A stretch of 64,000 bases of DNA from Eutrophocola salsuginis (GTDB lineage: Bacteria > Pseudomonadota > Gammaproteobacteria > Pseudomonadales > Pseudohongiellaceae): the NCBI GenBank assembly GCA_038147195.1, contig JAYQTB010000004.1, positions 2,418,001 through 2,482,000 on the forward strand. The letters run 5' to 3'. Every line of letters begins with the position of its first letter. The first letter of the stretch is position 1. A program made the translations under genes and the position numbers. Below the pieces are notes generated by a model, which had not been told where the DNA came from, did no database searches, and saw nothing but the letters and a program-made list of their open reading frames with translations. Shown in pieces: positions 43,039 through 51,327 of the stretch.

Positions 43039-45544
43039 TTACAACATGCTGCTCTGGCGTAGCGCACTGCGCTATATCCTGCAACGGCCCTGGCAAACTG
43101 GTCTGAACATCCTTGGCATCATGATCGGCGTCATGATGGTGGTCGCGGTGGATCTCGCTAACAACAGTGCTCGCCATGCCTTTGAACGCTCCCTGGAGCT
43201 GCTCAACGGCACCATAACCCATCAAGTAATCGGTGGTTCGGAAGGCGTGCCTGACGCCGTCTTTGCCGGTATCAAGAACACGCTGGGCCTGCGCCGGGCA
43301 GCACCGTCCCTCAGTGGGCAGGTCCGTATCAATGATCGCCAGCTGACACTTGTAGGCATCGATGCCATCAGCGAGGCCACCCTCGACCGCAGTCGACCTG
43401 GCATGCCGGATAACAGTTATTCCCTGGCCGGTGATTTCGTTGCCCTGACCGGCACCTCGGATCGCGTTCTCATGGCGCTGTCCCTGGCAACATCTCTTGG
43501 CCTTGAACCCGGTTCTGTATTTACGGCGCGTACCCTGGCGGGCAGCAAGACAGCCATACTTGCCGGAGTATTCGACAGTGCCGACGTTGATGCAACCGGT
43601 GAATTGCTGTTGGGCGATATCGCCACGGCTCAGAATCTGCTCAATCGGCCGGGCCGGCTCGACAGTATCGATCTCGTTCTCACCGATACGGAGGCCCATG
43701 ATCTGGCGAACTGGTTGCCAGCAAACCTGGCACTGGTAACGGCACAGGTACGTAATGACAACCAGCGCCAGATGAGCGAGGCTTTTCATATCAACCTGCT
43801 CGCAATGAGCCTGCTATCGCTGCTCGTGGCCGGCCTGTTAATCTACAACACGGTCACGCTTTCAGTGATACAGCGCCAGAAGACGTTAGGTATTTTCCGT
43901 TCACAGGGTGTCACGCGCGGGCAGCTATTATGGCTTGTAATCCTTGAGAACGGTTGCATAGGCTTGCTGGCAAGCCTCCTCGGCGTGATTGCCGGCTGGT
44001 GGCTGGGTGGTTTCCTCGTCACCATGGTGACCGGTACTGTCGATGCCCTCTATTTCGATTTATCCGTTTCCGGGTATTTCGTGAAACCCATCGTGCTGGC
44101 CAGGGGGTTGCTGCTGGGTATCCTGCTTAGCCTGTTGTCGGCCGCATTACCTGCCTGGCGCGCCGCGCTGAGCAAACCTATCACCCTGCAGCATGCGGCC
44201 GCTGAGGGCAGTGAGTGGCGTAACTTTATTCCCTGGCTGGCGCTGCTGGGCCTGGTGCTGATGGCGGCGGGGTGGGGCTTGTTGAAACCCGACTACGGTT
44301 CACTGGCGACCGGTTTTGTTGCGCTGACCGTGATCGTATTCGGTTTCTGCCTGCTGGTGCCCCTGTGCCTTGCAGGCTTTTTAACTCTGGCGCTTGTCCT
44401 GGGCAGGGCATGGCTGGGACTGCCGGCGGTGATGGCTCTGCGCAGCAGCTTGTCCGCCCTCAACCGCACAGGGCTTGCGGTTGCGGCCTTGTGCGTGGCC
44501 ATATCCGTCACTGTGGGCGTCGGCGTGATGGTGGGCAGTTTCCGCGGGACAGTCATTCTTTGGCTGGAAGAATCCCTGCCGGGAGACATCCAGCTCACCG
44601 CGACCACCGGCGAGATTCCCGACGGACTGGAAGCCGATGTCGCCGCTGTTGCCGGCATCGCCGACATTCACCATTCGGTGCTGCGGGAGATCGAAGCATC
44701 CTTCGGCCCGTTACGCCTGGGCGTCAATGACCTGCCGGCCGCGGAGAAGTTCTACATGCAGTCGGTCGATCCGAATGGATTCTCCCGCTTCGATGCCGGG
44801 GAGGGCTTGTTTATCTCAGAGCCAGTGTCCTTCCAGCAGCGGCTGGGGCTGGGTGACAAGATCAGTCTACTTACGGGCAGGGGAATGGCGGAATTCACGG
44901 TACTGGGTATTTTTCACGACTACACTTCCGGTCTCGGACTCGTGCACATGCCGGCGCCGCTCTATGCACGCTACTGGCCGGATGAGGGGGTGTCGCGACT
45001 GACGCTTGAAACGGTTCCAGGTACCGACAGCGGCCAGGCCGTCGACGCACTGGAGAAGCTTCTCGAAAGCCATGACGACTTGATCACGCTGGTCTCGAAC
45101 CGGGAACTGCGTGAGCTCACCCTGCAGATATTCGATCGCACATTTGCCATCACCAACGTGCTGCGGCTGCTCGCCATCCTCGTGGCCTTCGTCGGGGTAC
45201 TGAGTACCTTAATGGCACTGCAGCTGGAGCGCATGCGCGAATTCGCCATCCTGCGCGCCAATGGCATGACGCCAGCGCAGGTGATTTCCCTGGTCATTCG
45301 CCAGTCCACTGTGCTGGGCATCTGCTCGGGACTGCTGGCGTTGCCGCTGGGCCTGCTCATGTCGGACATCCTGATCGACGTCATCAACCGGCGCTCCTTT
45401 GGCTGGACCATGCAGCACTTCCTGCCCCCTAACGTGTTGCTTGAAGGTTTTGCCCTGGCGGTGATCGCGGCATTGATTGCCGGTTTCTATCCTGCATGGC
45501 GGGTCGGGAGCATCCGGCCGGCCCTGGCGCTTCGTGAAGAATAG
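43022..45544 (+). CDS. Double-FtsX ABC permease (YbbP/AttFG-like)
   Basis: This 840-residue permease starts at GTG 43022 or ATG 43046. An N-terminal segment (TGLNILGIMIGVMMVVAVDL) leads into a periplasmic MacB-type domain. Two FtsX blocks follow, one around LLVAGLLIYNTVTLSVIQRQ and one at the C-terminus (LLAILVAFVGVLSTLMALQL, then LEGFALAVIAALIAGFYPAWR). Fused double-FtsX permeases are the YbbP type; in AttEFGH operons they precede a lipocalin-like AttH protein, as here. Cargo is unknown. Confidence 0.9.
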   Translation: MTLPGNYNMLLWRSALRYILQRPWQTGLNILGIMIGVMMVVAVDLANNSARHAFERSLELLNGTITHQVIGGSEGVPDAVFAGIKNTLGLRRAAPSLSGQVRINDRQLTLVGIDAISEATLDRSRPGMPDNSYSLAGDFVALTGTSDRVLMALSLATSLGLEPGSVFTARTLAGSKTAILAGVFDSADVDATGELLLGDIATAQNLLNRPGRLDSIDLVLTDTEAHDLANWLPANLALVTAQVRNDNQRQMSEAFHINLLAMSLLSLLVAGLLIYNTVTLSVIQRQKTLGIFRSQGVTRGQLLWLVILENGCIGLLASLLGVIAGWWLGGFLVTMVTGTVDALYFDLSVSGYFVKPIVLARGLLLGILLSLLSAALPAWRAALSKPITLQHAAAEGSEWRNFIPWLALLGLVLMAAGWGLLKPDYGSLATGFVALTVIVFGFCLLVPLCLAGFLTLALVLGRAWLGLPAVMALRSSLSALNRTGLAVAALCVAISVTVGVGVMVGSFRGTVILWLEESLPGDIQLTATTGEIPDGLEADVAAVAGIADIHHSVLREIEASFGPLRLGVNDLPAAEKFYMQSVDPNGFSRFDAGEGLFISEPVSFQQRLGLGDKISLLTGRGMAEFTVLGIFHDYTSGLGLVHMPAPLYARYWPDEGVSRLTLETVPGTDSGQAVDALEKLLESHDDLITLVSNRELRELTLQIFDRTFAITNVLRLLAILVAFVGVLSTLMALQLERMREFAILRANGMTPAQVISLVIRQSTVLGICSGLLALPLGLLMSDILIDVINRRSFGWTMQHFLPPNVLLEGFALAVIAALIAGFYPAWRVGSIRPALALREE

Positions 45545-45580
45545 AGGAAATAGGAAATAGGAAAGAGGAAAGAGGAAAGG
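45542..45580 (+). repeat. Degenerate heptamer tandem repeat
   Basis: AAATAGG occurs twice (45548-45561) and AAAGAGG twice (45562-45575), preceded by TAGAGG and followed by AAAGG. The array abuts the permease stop and supplies the purine-rich ribosome site 2-8 bases before the GTG at 45583, so unit number could change translation. Confidence 0.7.
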
Positions 45581-45582
45581 AA

Positions 45583-46696
45583 GTGAATTGTTGCGGGATA
45601 TTCATAATCGCAATCCTGATTCTTGCCGGCTGCTCAGATGACTCGGTTCAAGAAGTTGAACGCCTGTCCGCTACCCAGGTACTGGCCAGTGACGACACTG
45701 ACGGTTACCTGCGTGCCGAGATGCCTCGGGATTTTTCCTTTCCTGCCGACCATGGTCCCCATCCTGGTTACCGCAATGAATGGTGGTACCTGACTGGCAA
45801 CGTGGAGACGGAGACGGGCAGGCGCTTCGGTTACCAGGTGACTTTCTTCCGCTCTGCCATTCGGCCACCGGGCAACACACCCTGCGAAGACGGTAATTCC
45901 TGGTGCACCGACCAGGTCTGGATGGGGCATGCTGCCATAACCGATGTGGAACGTGGTGAACACCTCGTCACGGAAATTTTCACTCGCCAGGAGCCCGGGC
46001 TGGCCGGGGCGAGTCAAGATCCGTTACGGGTATGGTTGCAGGACTGGCAATTGATCGCCCGCGGCAATGATTTCCCCTGGGAACTTGAAGTGATCACTCG
46101 CGAGTTTTCCCTGGCGCTGCGAATAGATGCACAAAAATCACCGGTGCTGCAGGGTGAGAATGGCCTCAGCAGGAAGAGCCCTGCGCCGGGTAATGCTTCC
46201 TATTATTACAGCATCACCCGTCTGAATACGGTGGGACAGGTGTTTATGGGCGGACAGGAATTTGGGGTAGCGGGAGACAGCTGGCTCGACCGGGAATGGA
46301 GTACCAGTGCGACTGGCCGCGGACCAATCCGGCTGGGACTGGTTTTCACTACAGCTGACTGACAACAGCGAACTGATGTATTACCAGTTGCGTGACCTGC
46401 AGGGTGGAGCCCATGCCAATAGCGGTGGCAACTACACCAGCCTGATGGGGACACAGACATCGGTTACGAGAGACGATATCGAACTGGATTCACTCGACAC
46501 CTGGACAGCCCCTGACGGCACTGTATACACCACCGAGTGGCGCCTGCGCTGGCGGGACAATGACTGGCGCGTTCGTGCCGTAATACCCGACCAACTGATG
46601 GACGTGACCTTCCAGTACTGGGAAGGTGCGGTCGATGTCATGGACAACGTTAGTGGCGAGGCCGTGGGTCGTGGTTACCTGGAGATGGTGCGCTGA
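45583..46696 (+). pseudogene. AttH/CrtC-like lipoprotein gene with apparent frameshift
   Basis: The frame opens at GTG 45583 with a lipoprotein signal (IFIIAILILAGC, lipobox LAGC) and the AttH/CrtC start: FPADHGPHPGYRNEWWYLTG. It continues to DSWLDREWSTSA and then leaves homology, stopping at 46362. A +1-shifted frame from 46307 reads LAADQSGWDWFSLQL and continues to 46696. Removing the A at 46312 would restore SALAADQSGWDWFSLQL and one protein of about 370 residues. Either a real one-base insertion or a sequencing/assembly error breaks the gene. It belongs to the preceding ABC operon. Confidence 0.75.
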
Positions 46697-46705
46697 TCCT
46701 GCGGC

Positions 46706-47014
46706 TTAGGAATAACTGCAGCAGTAATCGGTTATCTTGGCGATCTTCAGTTTGAATTTCGCATTCGCTGGCACGGTGAAAGAATCACCACTACCGACAT
46801 TCTTCCAGTCTTCGCCGGGCAATTGGATTTCTAGGTCGCCGGATAGGATTTCCATTAGCTCATTACAATCGGTACCGAACTCGTATTCGCCGGGCAGCAT
46901 GATACCCAAGGTCTTTCGTGTGCCATCAGGGAAGTGCACGGTGCGGCTTGTGACCTTGCCGTCGAAATAAATGTTGGCGTTTTTGGTGACGTTGACATTG
47001 TTGAAAGAAGACAT
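46706..47014 (-). CDS. ppnP: Pyrimidine/purine nucleoside phosphorylase PpnP
   Basis: This 102-residue protein matches the single-cupin PpnP (DUF1255/YaiE) family: KNANIYFDGKVTSRTVHFPD, GTRKTLGIMLPGEYEFGTD and LPGEDWKNVGSGDSFTVPAN. PpnP phosphorolyses many nucleosides to the free base and ribose-1-phosphate. The length is nearly that of E. coli PpnP. It runs against the broken AttH-like gene, and no partner gene is adjacent. Confidence 0.93.
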   Translation of the reverse strand: MSSFNNVNVTKNANIYFDGKVTSRTVHFPDGTRKTLGIMLPGEYEFGTDCNELMEILSGDLEIQLPGEDWKNVGSGDSFTVPANAKFKLKIAKITDYCCSYS

Positions 47015-47490
47015 GGGTCGGTTTCCGATTCAAAAAAGGAGTGCATTATAGACTCAGGATTAACGCCAGGCACCTCCCCTAGCCTGTGATTTGCGTGGCC
47101 CGGTTGCGCCCTGGTAGATGCAGGTCATAGGCCCTTGAAAAAGAGAGTGTTTTCCTTAATGTTTGCACCCTTACGCAGGGACTTGTCATTACAATTGCGC
47201 TCTTCCTGATCACGGCTCAGGCCAGGCGGGGACTGGACACCTAAGCAGTTTCGCCAACTTGAATCTTGCGGGGATGTGGTTTACTTTAAGCGTGCTTTTT
47301 TTAAGGGCTTGCAGAGAAATACTGACAGCTCTTCGGGGGGCGTAAAAAAATAAGACCGGAATGACTCGGCGCATAACTTTGATTTTGATAAACCAATCAT
47401 AATTCATGAAAAGACCTGGCTTTAAAGGGCCCAGGCCGTGTGCTGTAGTTCCGGATCACAAAAACCGGTTGGTAAATTGGGTAAAAAACT
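47015..47490. other. 476-base intergenic region
   Basis: It lies between ppnP (minus) and the small membrane-protein pair (plus). It contains a candidate promoter at 47259-47287 and a CCTGG/CCAGG inverted repeat around 47413-47433. No open frame here looks like a gene. The message from the candidate promoter would carry a leader of about 200 bases, large enough for a regulatory RNA element, though none is recognisable. Confidence 0.4.
47259..47287 (+). promoter_or_regulatory. Candidate promoter with conserved spacer, second copy
   Basis: TTGAAT (47259-47264), a 17-bp spacer ending GGATGTGGTT, TACTTT (47282-47287). The spacer word and both hexamers nearly match those at 28727-28755. Confidence 0.4.
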
Positions 47491-47940
47491 ATGGGTTTTT
47501 TAGTTTGGCTTGAAGAAAGTCAATTGGGAGTGTTCATTCGTGAATCCCTGTGGGGATATCCCATTGTTCTTTCCAGCCATGCTGTCGGCATGGCAACGGT
47601 AATGGGTGTTGTGGTGGCCCTGAACTTTAGGGTGTTGGGTTACGCCAAGGGGATCTCGGCCCTCGCCTTTGACAAGCTCTTCATCATAGGTTGGATCGGG
47701 TTCATCATAAACCTGGTTTCCGGGTTGATCCTATTCTGTAACACCCCTACCACCTATTTCTTCCAGGGCGCCTTCCAGCTCAAGATCGCCTTTATTGTAC
47801 TGGGCGGCATCCTGATGAAAGTGGTAATGAACAGTATTCGTGGGGAAAGCAGCGAGAACATGACTAAGGTCTTCTCGGCAGCCTGTATCTTGTGTTGGTT
47901 CGGTGGTGTCATCACCGGCCGTCTGATGGCTTACATGTAA
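47491..47940 (+). CDS. Small polytopic membrane protein (DUF6644-like), copy 1
   Basis: This 149-residue protein has four hydrophobic segments. It starts LVWLEESQLGVFIRESLWGY with SHAVGMATVMGVVVALNFRV, and carries LVSGLILFCNTPTTYFFQGAF in the middle. The layout matches the next protein (LEATWLGEQMRN, VHFIGLTIMFGSLLVIDVRV, LLSGIMFLCANPFRYF), so the two are paralogues, probably making a heteromer. The His in the first helix and the conserved N-P-x-x-Y/F suggest a possible haem or ligand site, but no function is known. Confidence 0.65.
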   Translation: MGFLVWLEESQLGVFIRESLWGYPIVLSSHAVGMATVMGVVVALNFRVLGYAKGISALAFDKLFIIGWIGFIINLVSGLILFCNTPTTYFFQGAFQLKIAFIVLGGILMKVVMNSIRGESSENMTKVFSAACILCWFGGVITGRLMAYM

Positions 47941-47953
47941 GGGGAGGTGGAAG

Positions 47954-48451
47954 ATGGATTATGATACTTATGCACCGTTAGCCTCCTGGCTCGAAGCCAC
48001 CTGGCTGGGCGAGCAGATGCGCAATATCTTCTGGCTCTTCCCGATGATGGAAACCGTTCACTTCATCGGTCTGACCATCATGTTCGGCTCCCTGTTGGTC
48101 ATTGACGTACGCGTCATTGGATTTGGCCGCTTTATCAACATGAAAGCCGCACTAAAGTTCATTCCGATCGCCATCGGCGCCTTCATGGTGAACTTGCTTT
48201 CCGGTATCATGTTCCTGTGCGCCAACCCGTTCCGATATTTCCCGAACATCGCCTTCCAGTGGAAGATGGGTCTGATTGTTATCGCTGGCCTCAACGCCCT
48301 GTGGTTTTGGTTCGGTGAACACAAAATTTTGGAACAGCTGGCAGACGGCGAAGATGCAGAGTTCCGCGCCAAGGTGATTGCTTTCTTATCAATCGCCATC
48401 TGGGTCGGCGTTATCATTTTCGGACGCATGATCCCTTACGTTGAGTACTAA
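47954..48451 (+). CDS. Small polytopic membrane protein (DUF6644-like), copy 2
   Basis: This 165-residue paralogue of the preceding protein lies 13 bases downstream, after GGGGAGG (from 47941). It has four to five hydrophobic segments, ETVHFIGLTIMFGSLLVIDV containing a conserved His, and NPFRYFPNIAFQWKMGLIVI. Pairs like this appear in genomes of exported-protein-rich aquatic bacteria; the role is unknown. The strong terminator after it closes a two-gene unit. Confidence 0.65.
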   Translation: MDYDTYAPLASWLEATWLGEQMRNIFWLFPMMETVHFIGLTIMFGSLLVIDVRVIGFGRFINMKAALKFIPIAIGAFMVNLLSGIMFLCANPFRYFPNIAFQWKMGLIVIAGLNALWFWFGEHKILEQLADGEDAEFRAKVIAFLSIAIWVGVIIFGRMIPYVEY

Positions 48452-48472
48452 AGTCTTTCAAACTGTAAAAAA

Positions 48473-48496
48473 GAGGGCAATCGCCCTCTTTTTTTT
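48473..48496 (+). terminator. Strong rho-independent terminator
   Basis: GAGGGC (48473-48478), loop AATC, GCCCTC (48483-48488), then eight T. The stem is extended by A-T pairs on the left side. Confidence 0.92.
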
Positions 48497-48628
48497 GCCT
48501 GAAGAGATCATTTATGGCTTCTGCGCTCTACAACTTTTTTGCTTTGATTCGCCATCGGTCGTAACGCAACCTACGCAACGTATTTATAGTCAATCTTTTT
48601 CTAGGCTAATTAATAAAGTTATATCGGG

Positions 48629-50017
48629 ATGAGTGAGAAAGCTGCCGCTAGGTCACGGCGCATCGTGACCGAGCCCATCCGGCCCCTGCTGGTCGGGCTG
48701 ACGTTTTCCGCGCTTATCGGCAATGTGGCGATGCACCTGATGGGCATTGTCGATACCTTCTTCATCAGCCGTCTCGGTACTCTAGAGCTGGCTGCTGCCA
48801 GTTTCGTGATTCCCGTGCACATGATTTACATTAGCCTGGCGCTTGGCATCGGCATGGGCATGAGTTCGCTCAATTCCCGCCTGATCGGGGAAAGCCGGTT
48901 TCTCCAATCCTCGCGGTTGATCAGTGACGGTTTGCTGTTTGCCGCGCTGTTTGCTGTCGCGATAGCGCTGATCGGCAGTGTCATCATCGATCCCCTTTTC
49001 CGACTGCTCGGTGCTGATGAGAGAACGCTGCCATTCATCCGCGACTATCTCAACATCCTCCTGGTGGCGTTTCCGCCGTTGATGCTGGTGGTTATCGGCA
49101 ACAGCACGTTCCGCTCCATGGGCAATATCCGAATGTCGGCTACCTTGGCGGCTTGCCTGTCGTTGCTGAATATTACGTTCGATCCCCTGCTAATTTTCGG
49201 CATCGGTCCGTTTCCGGAAATGGGTATCCGCGGTGCCGCGGTGGCTACTTTACTGTCAGCCAGCCTGACCCTGTTCGTGTCGTTTTACATGCTCGGCTTC
49301 CATGAAAAGCTGCTCGATTTCGCCGCGCCCAAATGGCATCACCTGCAGGACAACTGGCGCCAGATTCTCGGTATCGGCGTACCTGCCATGGGCGCCAACA
49401 TCATGACGCCTATGGCGGCTGCCATCATGACCGGAATGGTAGCGTCATTCGGAGATGTAGTGGTGGCAGGATTCGGTGTAGGCAATCGCGTGGAAGCTAT
49501 CAGCCTGATATTTGTCATGGCGCTGTCGTCCACCCTGCCGATGTTCATCGGGCAGAACCTGGGCGCCGGTCGAACCGACCGCGCCTTTAATGCCCTCATG
49601 GGATGCTTGAAGTTTGTCCTGTGTTTCCAGTGCTTGGTGTACCTGTTATTGCTGTTTGCTGGCGATGCTATAGCCAATTCCTTCAGTGACGATGTGCGTG
49701 TCATCGATGTGATCAAAACTTATTTGTTAATCCTGCCGCTGACCTATGGAGCCCATGGCGTGGTAGTACTGTGCATGGTATCGCTCAATGTGATGCGCAG
49801 GCCGCGTATCGCGCTTTTGCTCACCTTCACCCGCTTGATGGTGTTCTATATCCCGCTGGCCTGGAGCGGTTCGCAAATCTGGGGATTGAGGGGATTGTTC
49901 ATGGGCGCCGCGCTGGGCAATGTTTTTGCCTGCGGGTTTGCCTATCTCATGATCAGGAAAGTATGCCGGGAATTGAATTTGTTACCATACAACCTAGACT
50001 CGAAAGCTGAAGTGTAG
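48629..50017 (+). CDS. MATE family efflux transporter
   Basis: This 462-residue protein has about 12 membrane segments and MATE features: EPIRPLLVGLTFSALIGNVA and GIVDTFFISRLGTLELAAAS at the N-terminus, and GFGVGNRVEAISLIFVMALS with FIGQNLGAGRTDRAF at the start of the second half. MATE proteins expel drugs or organic cations using Na+ or H+ gradients. The subgroup and cargo cannot be fixed here. It stands alone and is convergent with the TSUP gene, with only 11 bases between their stops. Confidence 0.93.
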   Translation: MSEKAAARSRRIVTEPIRPLLVGLTFSALIGNVAMHLMGIVDTFFISRLGTLELAAASFVIPVHMIYISLALGIGMGMSSLNSRLIGESRFLQSSRLISDGLLFAALFAVAIALIGSVIIDPLFRLLGADERTLPFIRDYLNILLVAFPPLMLVVIGNSTFRSMGNIRMSATLAACLSLLNITFDPLLIFGIGPFPEMGIRGAAVATLLSASLTLFVSFYMLGFHEKLLDFAAPKWHHLQDNWRQILGIGVPAMGANIMTPMAAAIMTGMVASFGDVVVAGFGVGNRVEAISLIFVMALSSTLPMFIGQNLGAGRTDRAFNALMGCLKFVLCFQCLVYLLLLFAGDAIANSFSDDVRVIDVIKTYLLILPLTYGAHGVVVLCMVSLNVMRRPRIALLLTFTRLMVFYIPLAWSGSQIWGLRGLFMGAALGNVFACGFAYLMIRKVCRELNLLPYNLDSKAEV

Positions 50018-50028
50018 CCTCTAAGCTT

Positions 50029-50793
50029 TTAGCTAAAGTAAGCGGTACCGCAGGTAATCAGTACCATCACGAACAGCACCCACTTGAGAACGACCTGCGG
50101 CACCTTGATAGCGAACTTCACGCTGATGGAAGCACCGACCACCGTACCCACCGCCATGACCAGTCCCGGCACCCACATTACCTGGCCTCTGGCGATAAAG
50201 ACCACAAGTGCGATGACGGTCAAGGCGGCAGTGATAGCCACTTTCAGGGCATTGGCCCGCACTAGGTCGTAACGCAAGCCGCCGGCCACGGCAATGATCA
50301 GCAGGAAACCGACGCCGGCCTGGATGAATCCACCGTAAAAACCCGAAACAAAAAGGCCGATGGCAGCCGCTGGCCGCTCACGCAGGGTTAGTGTCGGCGT
50401 GCCTTCCGGAGGGGTGACGACGGAGGGTTTGACCAGCATGACCACGGCCATGCCGAGCATGGTGGCCAGCAGTGTCGGCTTCAGCCAGGTCACCGGCATG
50501 TAGGATGCCAGCAGTGACCCGAGCAGGGCGCCGATCAGGGTTGGCATCAGGGTCGGTACGATCGTGGCCGGCGCCAGTTTGCCTTCCTTATGGAAGCCGC
50601 GCATGCCTGCCAGGGACTGCAGAAAGATACCGACACGGTTAGTGGCATTGGCGATATCCGCCGGCAGGCCAAGGATCATGAATGCAGGCAGGGTCAGCAT
50701 AGAGCCGCCGCCGGCGATGGTGTTGATGAAGCCGGCAAGGAAGCCTGCCACTACAAGCAAAGAGACACTAATAAGGCTGAGTTCGAATTCCAT
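50029..50793 (-). CDS. TSUP (TauE/SafE) family permease
   Basis: From ATG 50793 this is 254 residues; the longer frame upstream crosses the promoter and was rejected. The N-terminal TSUP signature VAGFLAGFINTIAGGGSML leads into LPADIANATNRVGIFLQSLA, and the second repeat reads GFYGGFIQAGVGFLLIIAVA. TSUP proteins carry sulfite, sulfonates or similar anions across the inner membrane. The substrate is unknown. The minus-strand promoter at 50850-50822 drives it with a short leader. Confidence 0.88.
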   Translation of the reverse strand: MEFELSLISVSLLVVAGFLAGFINTIAGGGSMLTLPAFMILGLPADIANATNRVGIFLQSLAGMRGFHKEGKLAPATIVPTLMPTLIGALLGSLLASYMPVTWLKPTLLATMLGMAVVMLVKPSVVTPPEGTPTLTLRERPAAAIGLFVSGFYGGFIQAGVGFLLIIAVAGGLRYDLVRANALKVAITAALTVIALVVFIARGQVMWVPGLVMAVGTVVGASISVKFAIKVPQVVLKWVLFVMVLITCGTAYFS

Positions 50794-50821
50794 GGTCGTC
50801 CCGGGGTTGAACAGGGGGCGC

Positions 50822-50850
50822 AATATGACCGAGGCACAGGGGATTGTCAA
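50822..50850 (-). promoter_or_regulatory. Sigma-70-like promoter for the TSUP gene
   Basis: Minus-strand TTGACA (50850-50845), 17-bp spacer, CATATT (50827-50822), about 28 bases before ATG 50793. A plus-strand extended -10, TGCTAGAAT (50872-50880), nearby may serve the divergent DUF35 gene. Confidence 0.6.
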
Positions 50851-50916
50851 TTTCGGCCCCGCCGTGAAAAGTGCTAGAATCGCCCGCTGCAAGAAATACC
50901 AAGAGCAGGATAACAA

Positions 50917-51327
50917 GTGGACAACAACAAGAACGAAAGCGGCAACCCCGGCCCCCTGCAGACCTTCGAAAACCACGTCGCCAATGGCGATTTTCGCATC
51001 CAGCAGTGCAAGGATTGCGGCGGTCACGTCTTCTACCCGCGCTACTTGTGCAACCATTGCGGCTCCAGCGACATGAAGTGGGTAGAGGTCAGTGGCCGCG
51101 GTGTCGTCTATTCCACATCCGTCGTCCGACGCAAACCGGATCGGGGTGGCGACTACAATATCTCACTTATCGACCTAGAAGAGGGCCCCCGAATTATGAG
51201 CCGCGTCATGGACGTGGAACCCGATGAAGTCACCATCGGTATGGCGGTCAGTGCCCATGTTGGCCTAATTGACGACAAGCCGGCCGTGGTCTTCTACAAC
51301 AAGGAACAAGGGGACAAGGAATGGTAG
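50917..51327 (+). CDS. DUF35 OB-fold/zinc-ribbon acyl-CoA-associated protein
   Basis: This 136-residue DUF35 protein starts at GTG 50917. A rubredoxin-like zinc ribbon (C31KDC34 and C45NHC48) is followed by an OB-fold that binds CoA, ending MAVSAHVGLIDDKPAVVFYN. DUF35 proteins partner thiolase-fold enzymes and channel acyl-CoA to them, as in steroid side-chain aldolases. The thiolase-fold gene overlaps its end by 7 bases, so the pair is almost certainly one complex. Confidence 0.92.
   Translation: MDNNKNESGNPGPLQTFENHVANGDFRIQQCKDCGGHVFYPRYLCNHCGSSDMKWVEVSGRGVVYSTSVVRRKPDRGGDYNISLIDLEEGPRIMSRVMDVEPDEVTIGMAVSAHVGLIDDKPAVVFYNKEQGDKEW

Noticed and set aside
47163..47345. 60-codon frame in the region before the small membrane-protein pair
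   Set aside because: No ribosome site or domain, and it overlaps the candidate promoter.
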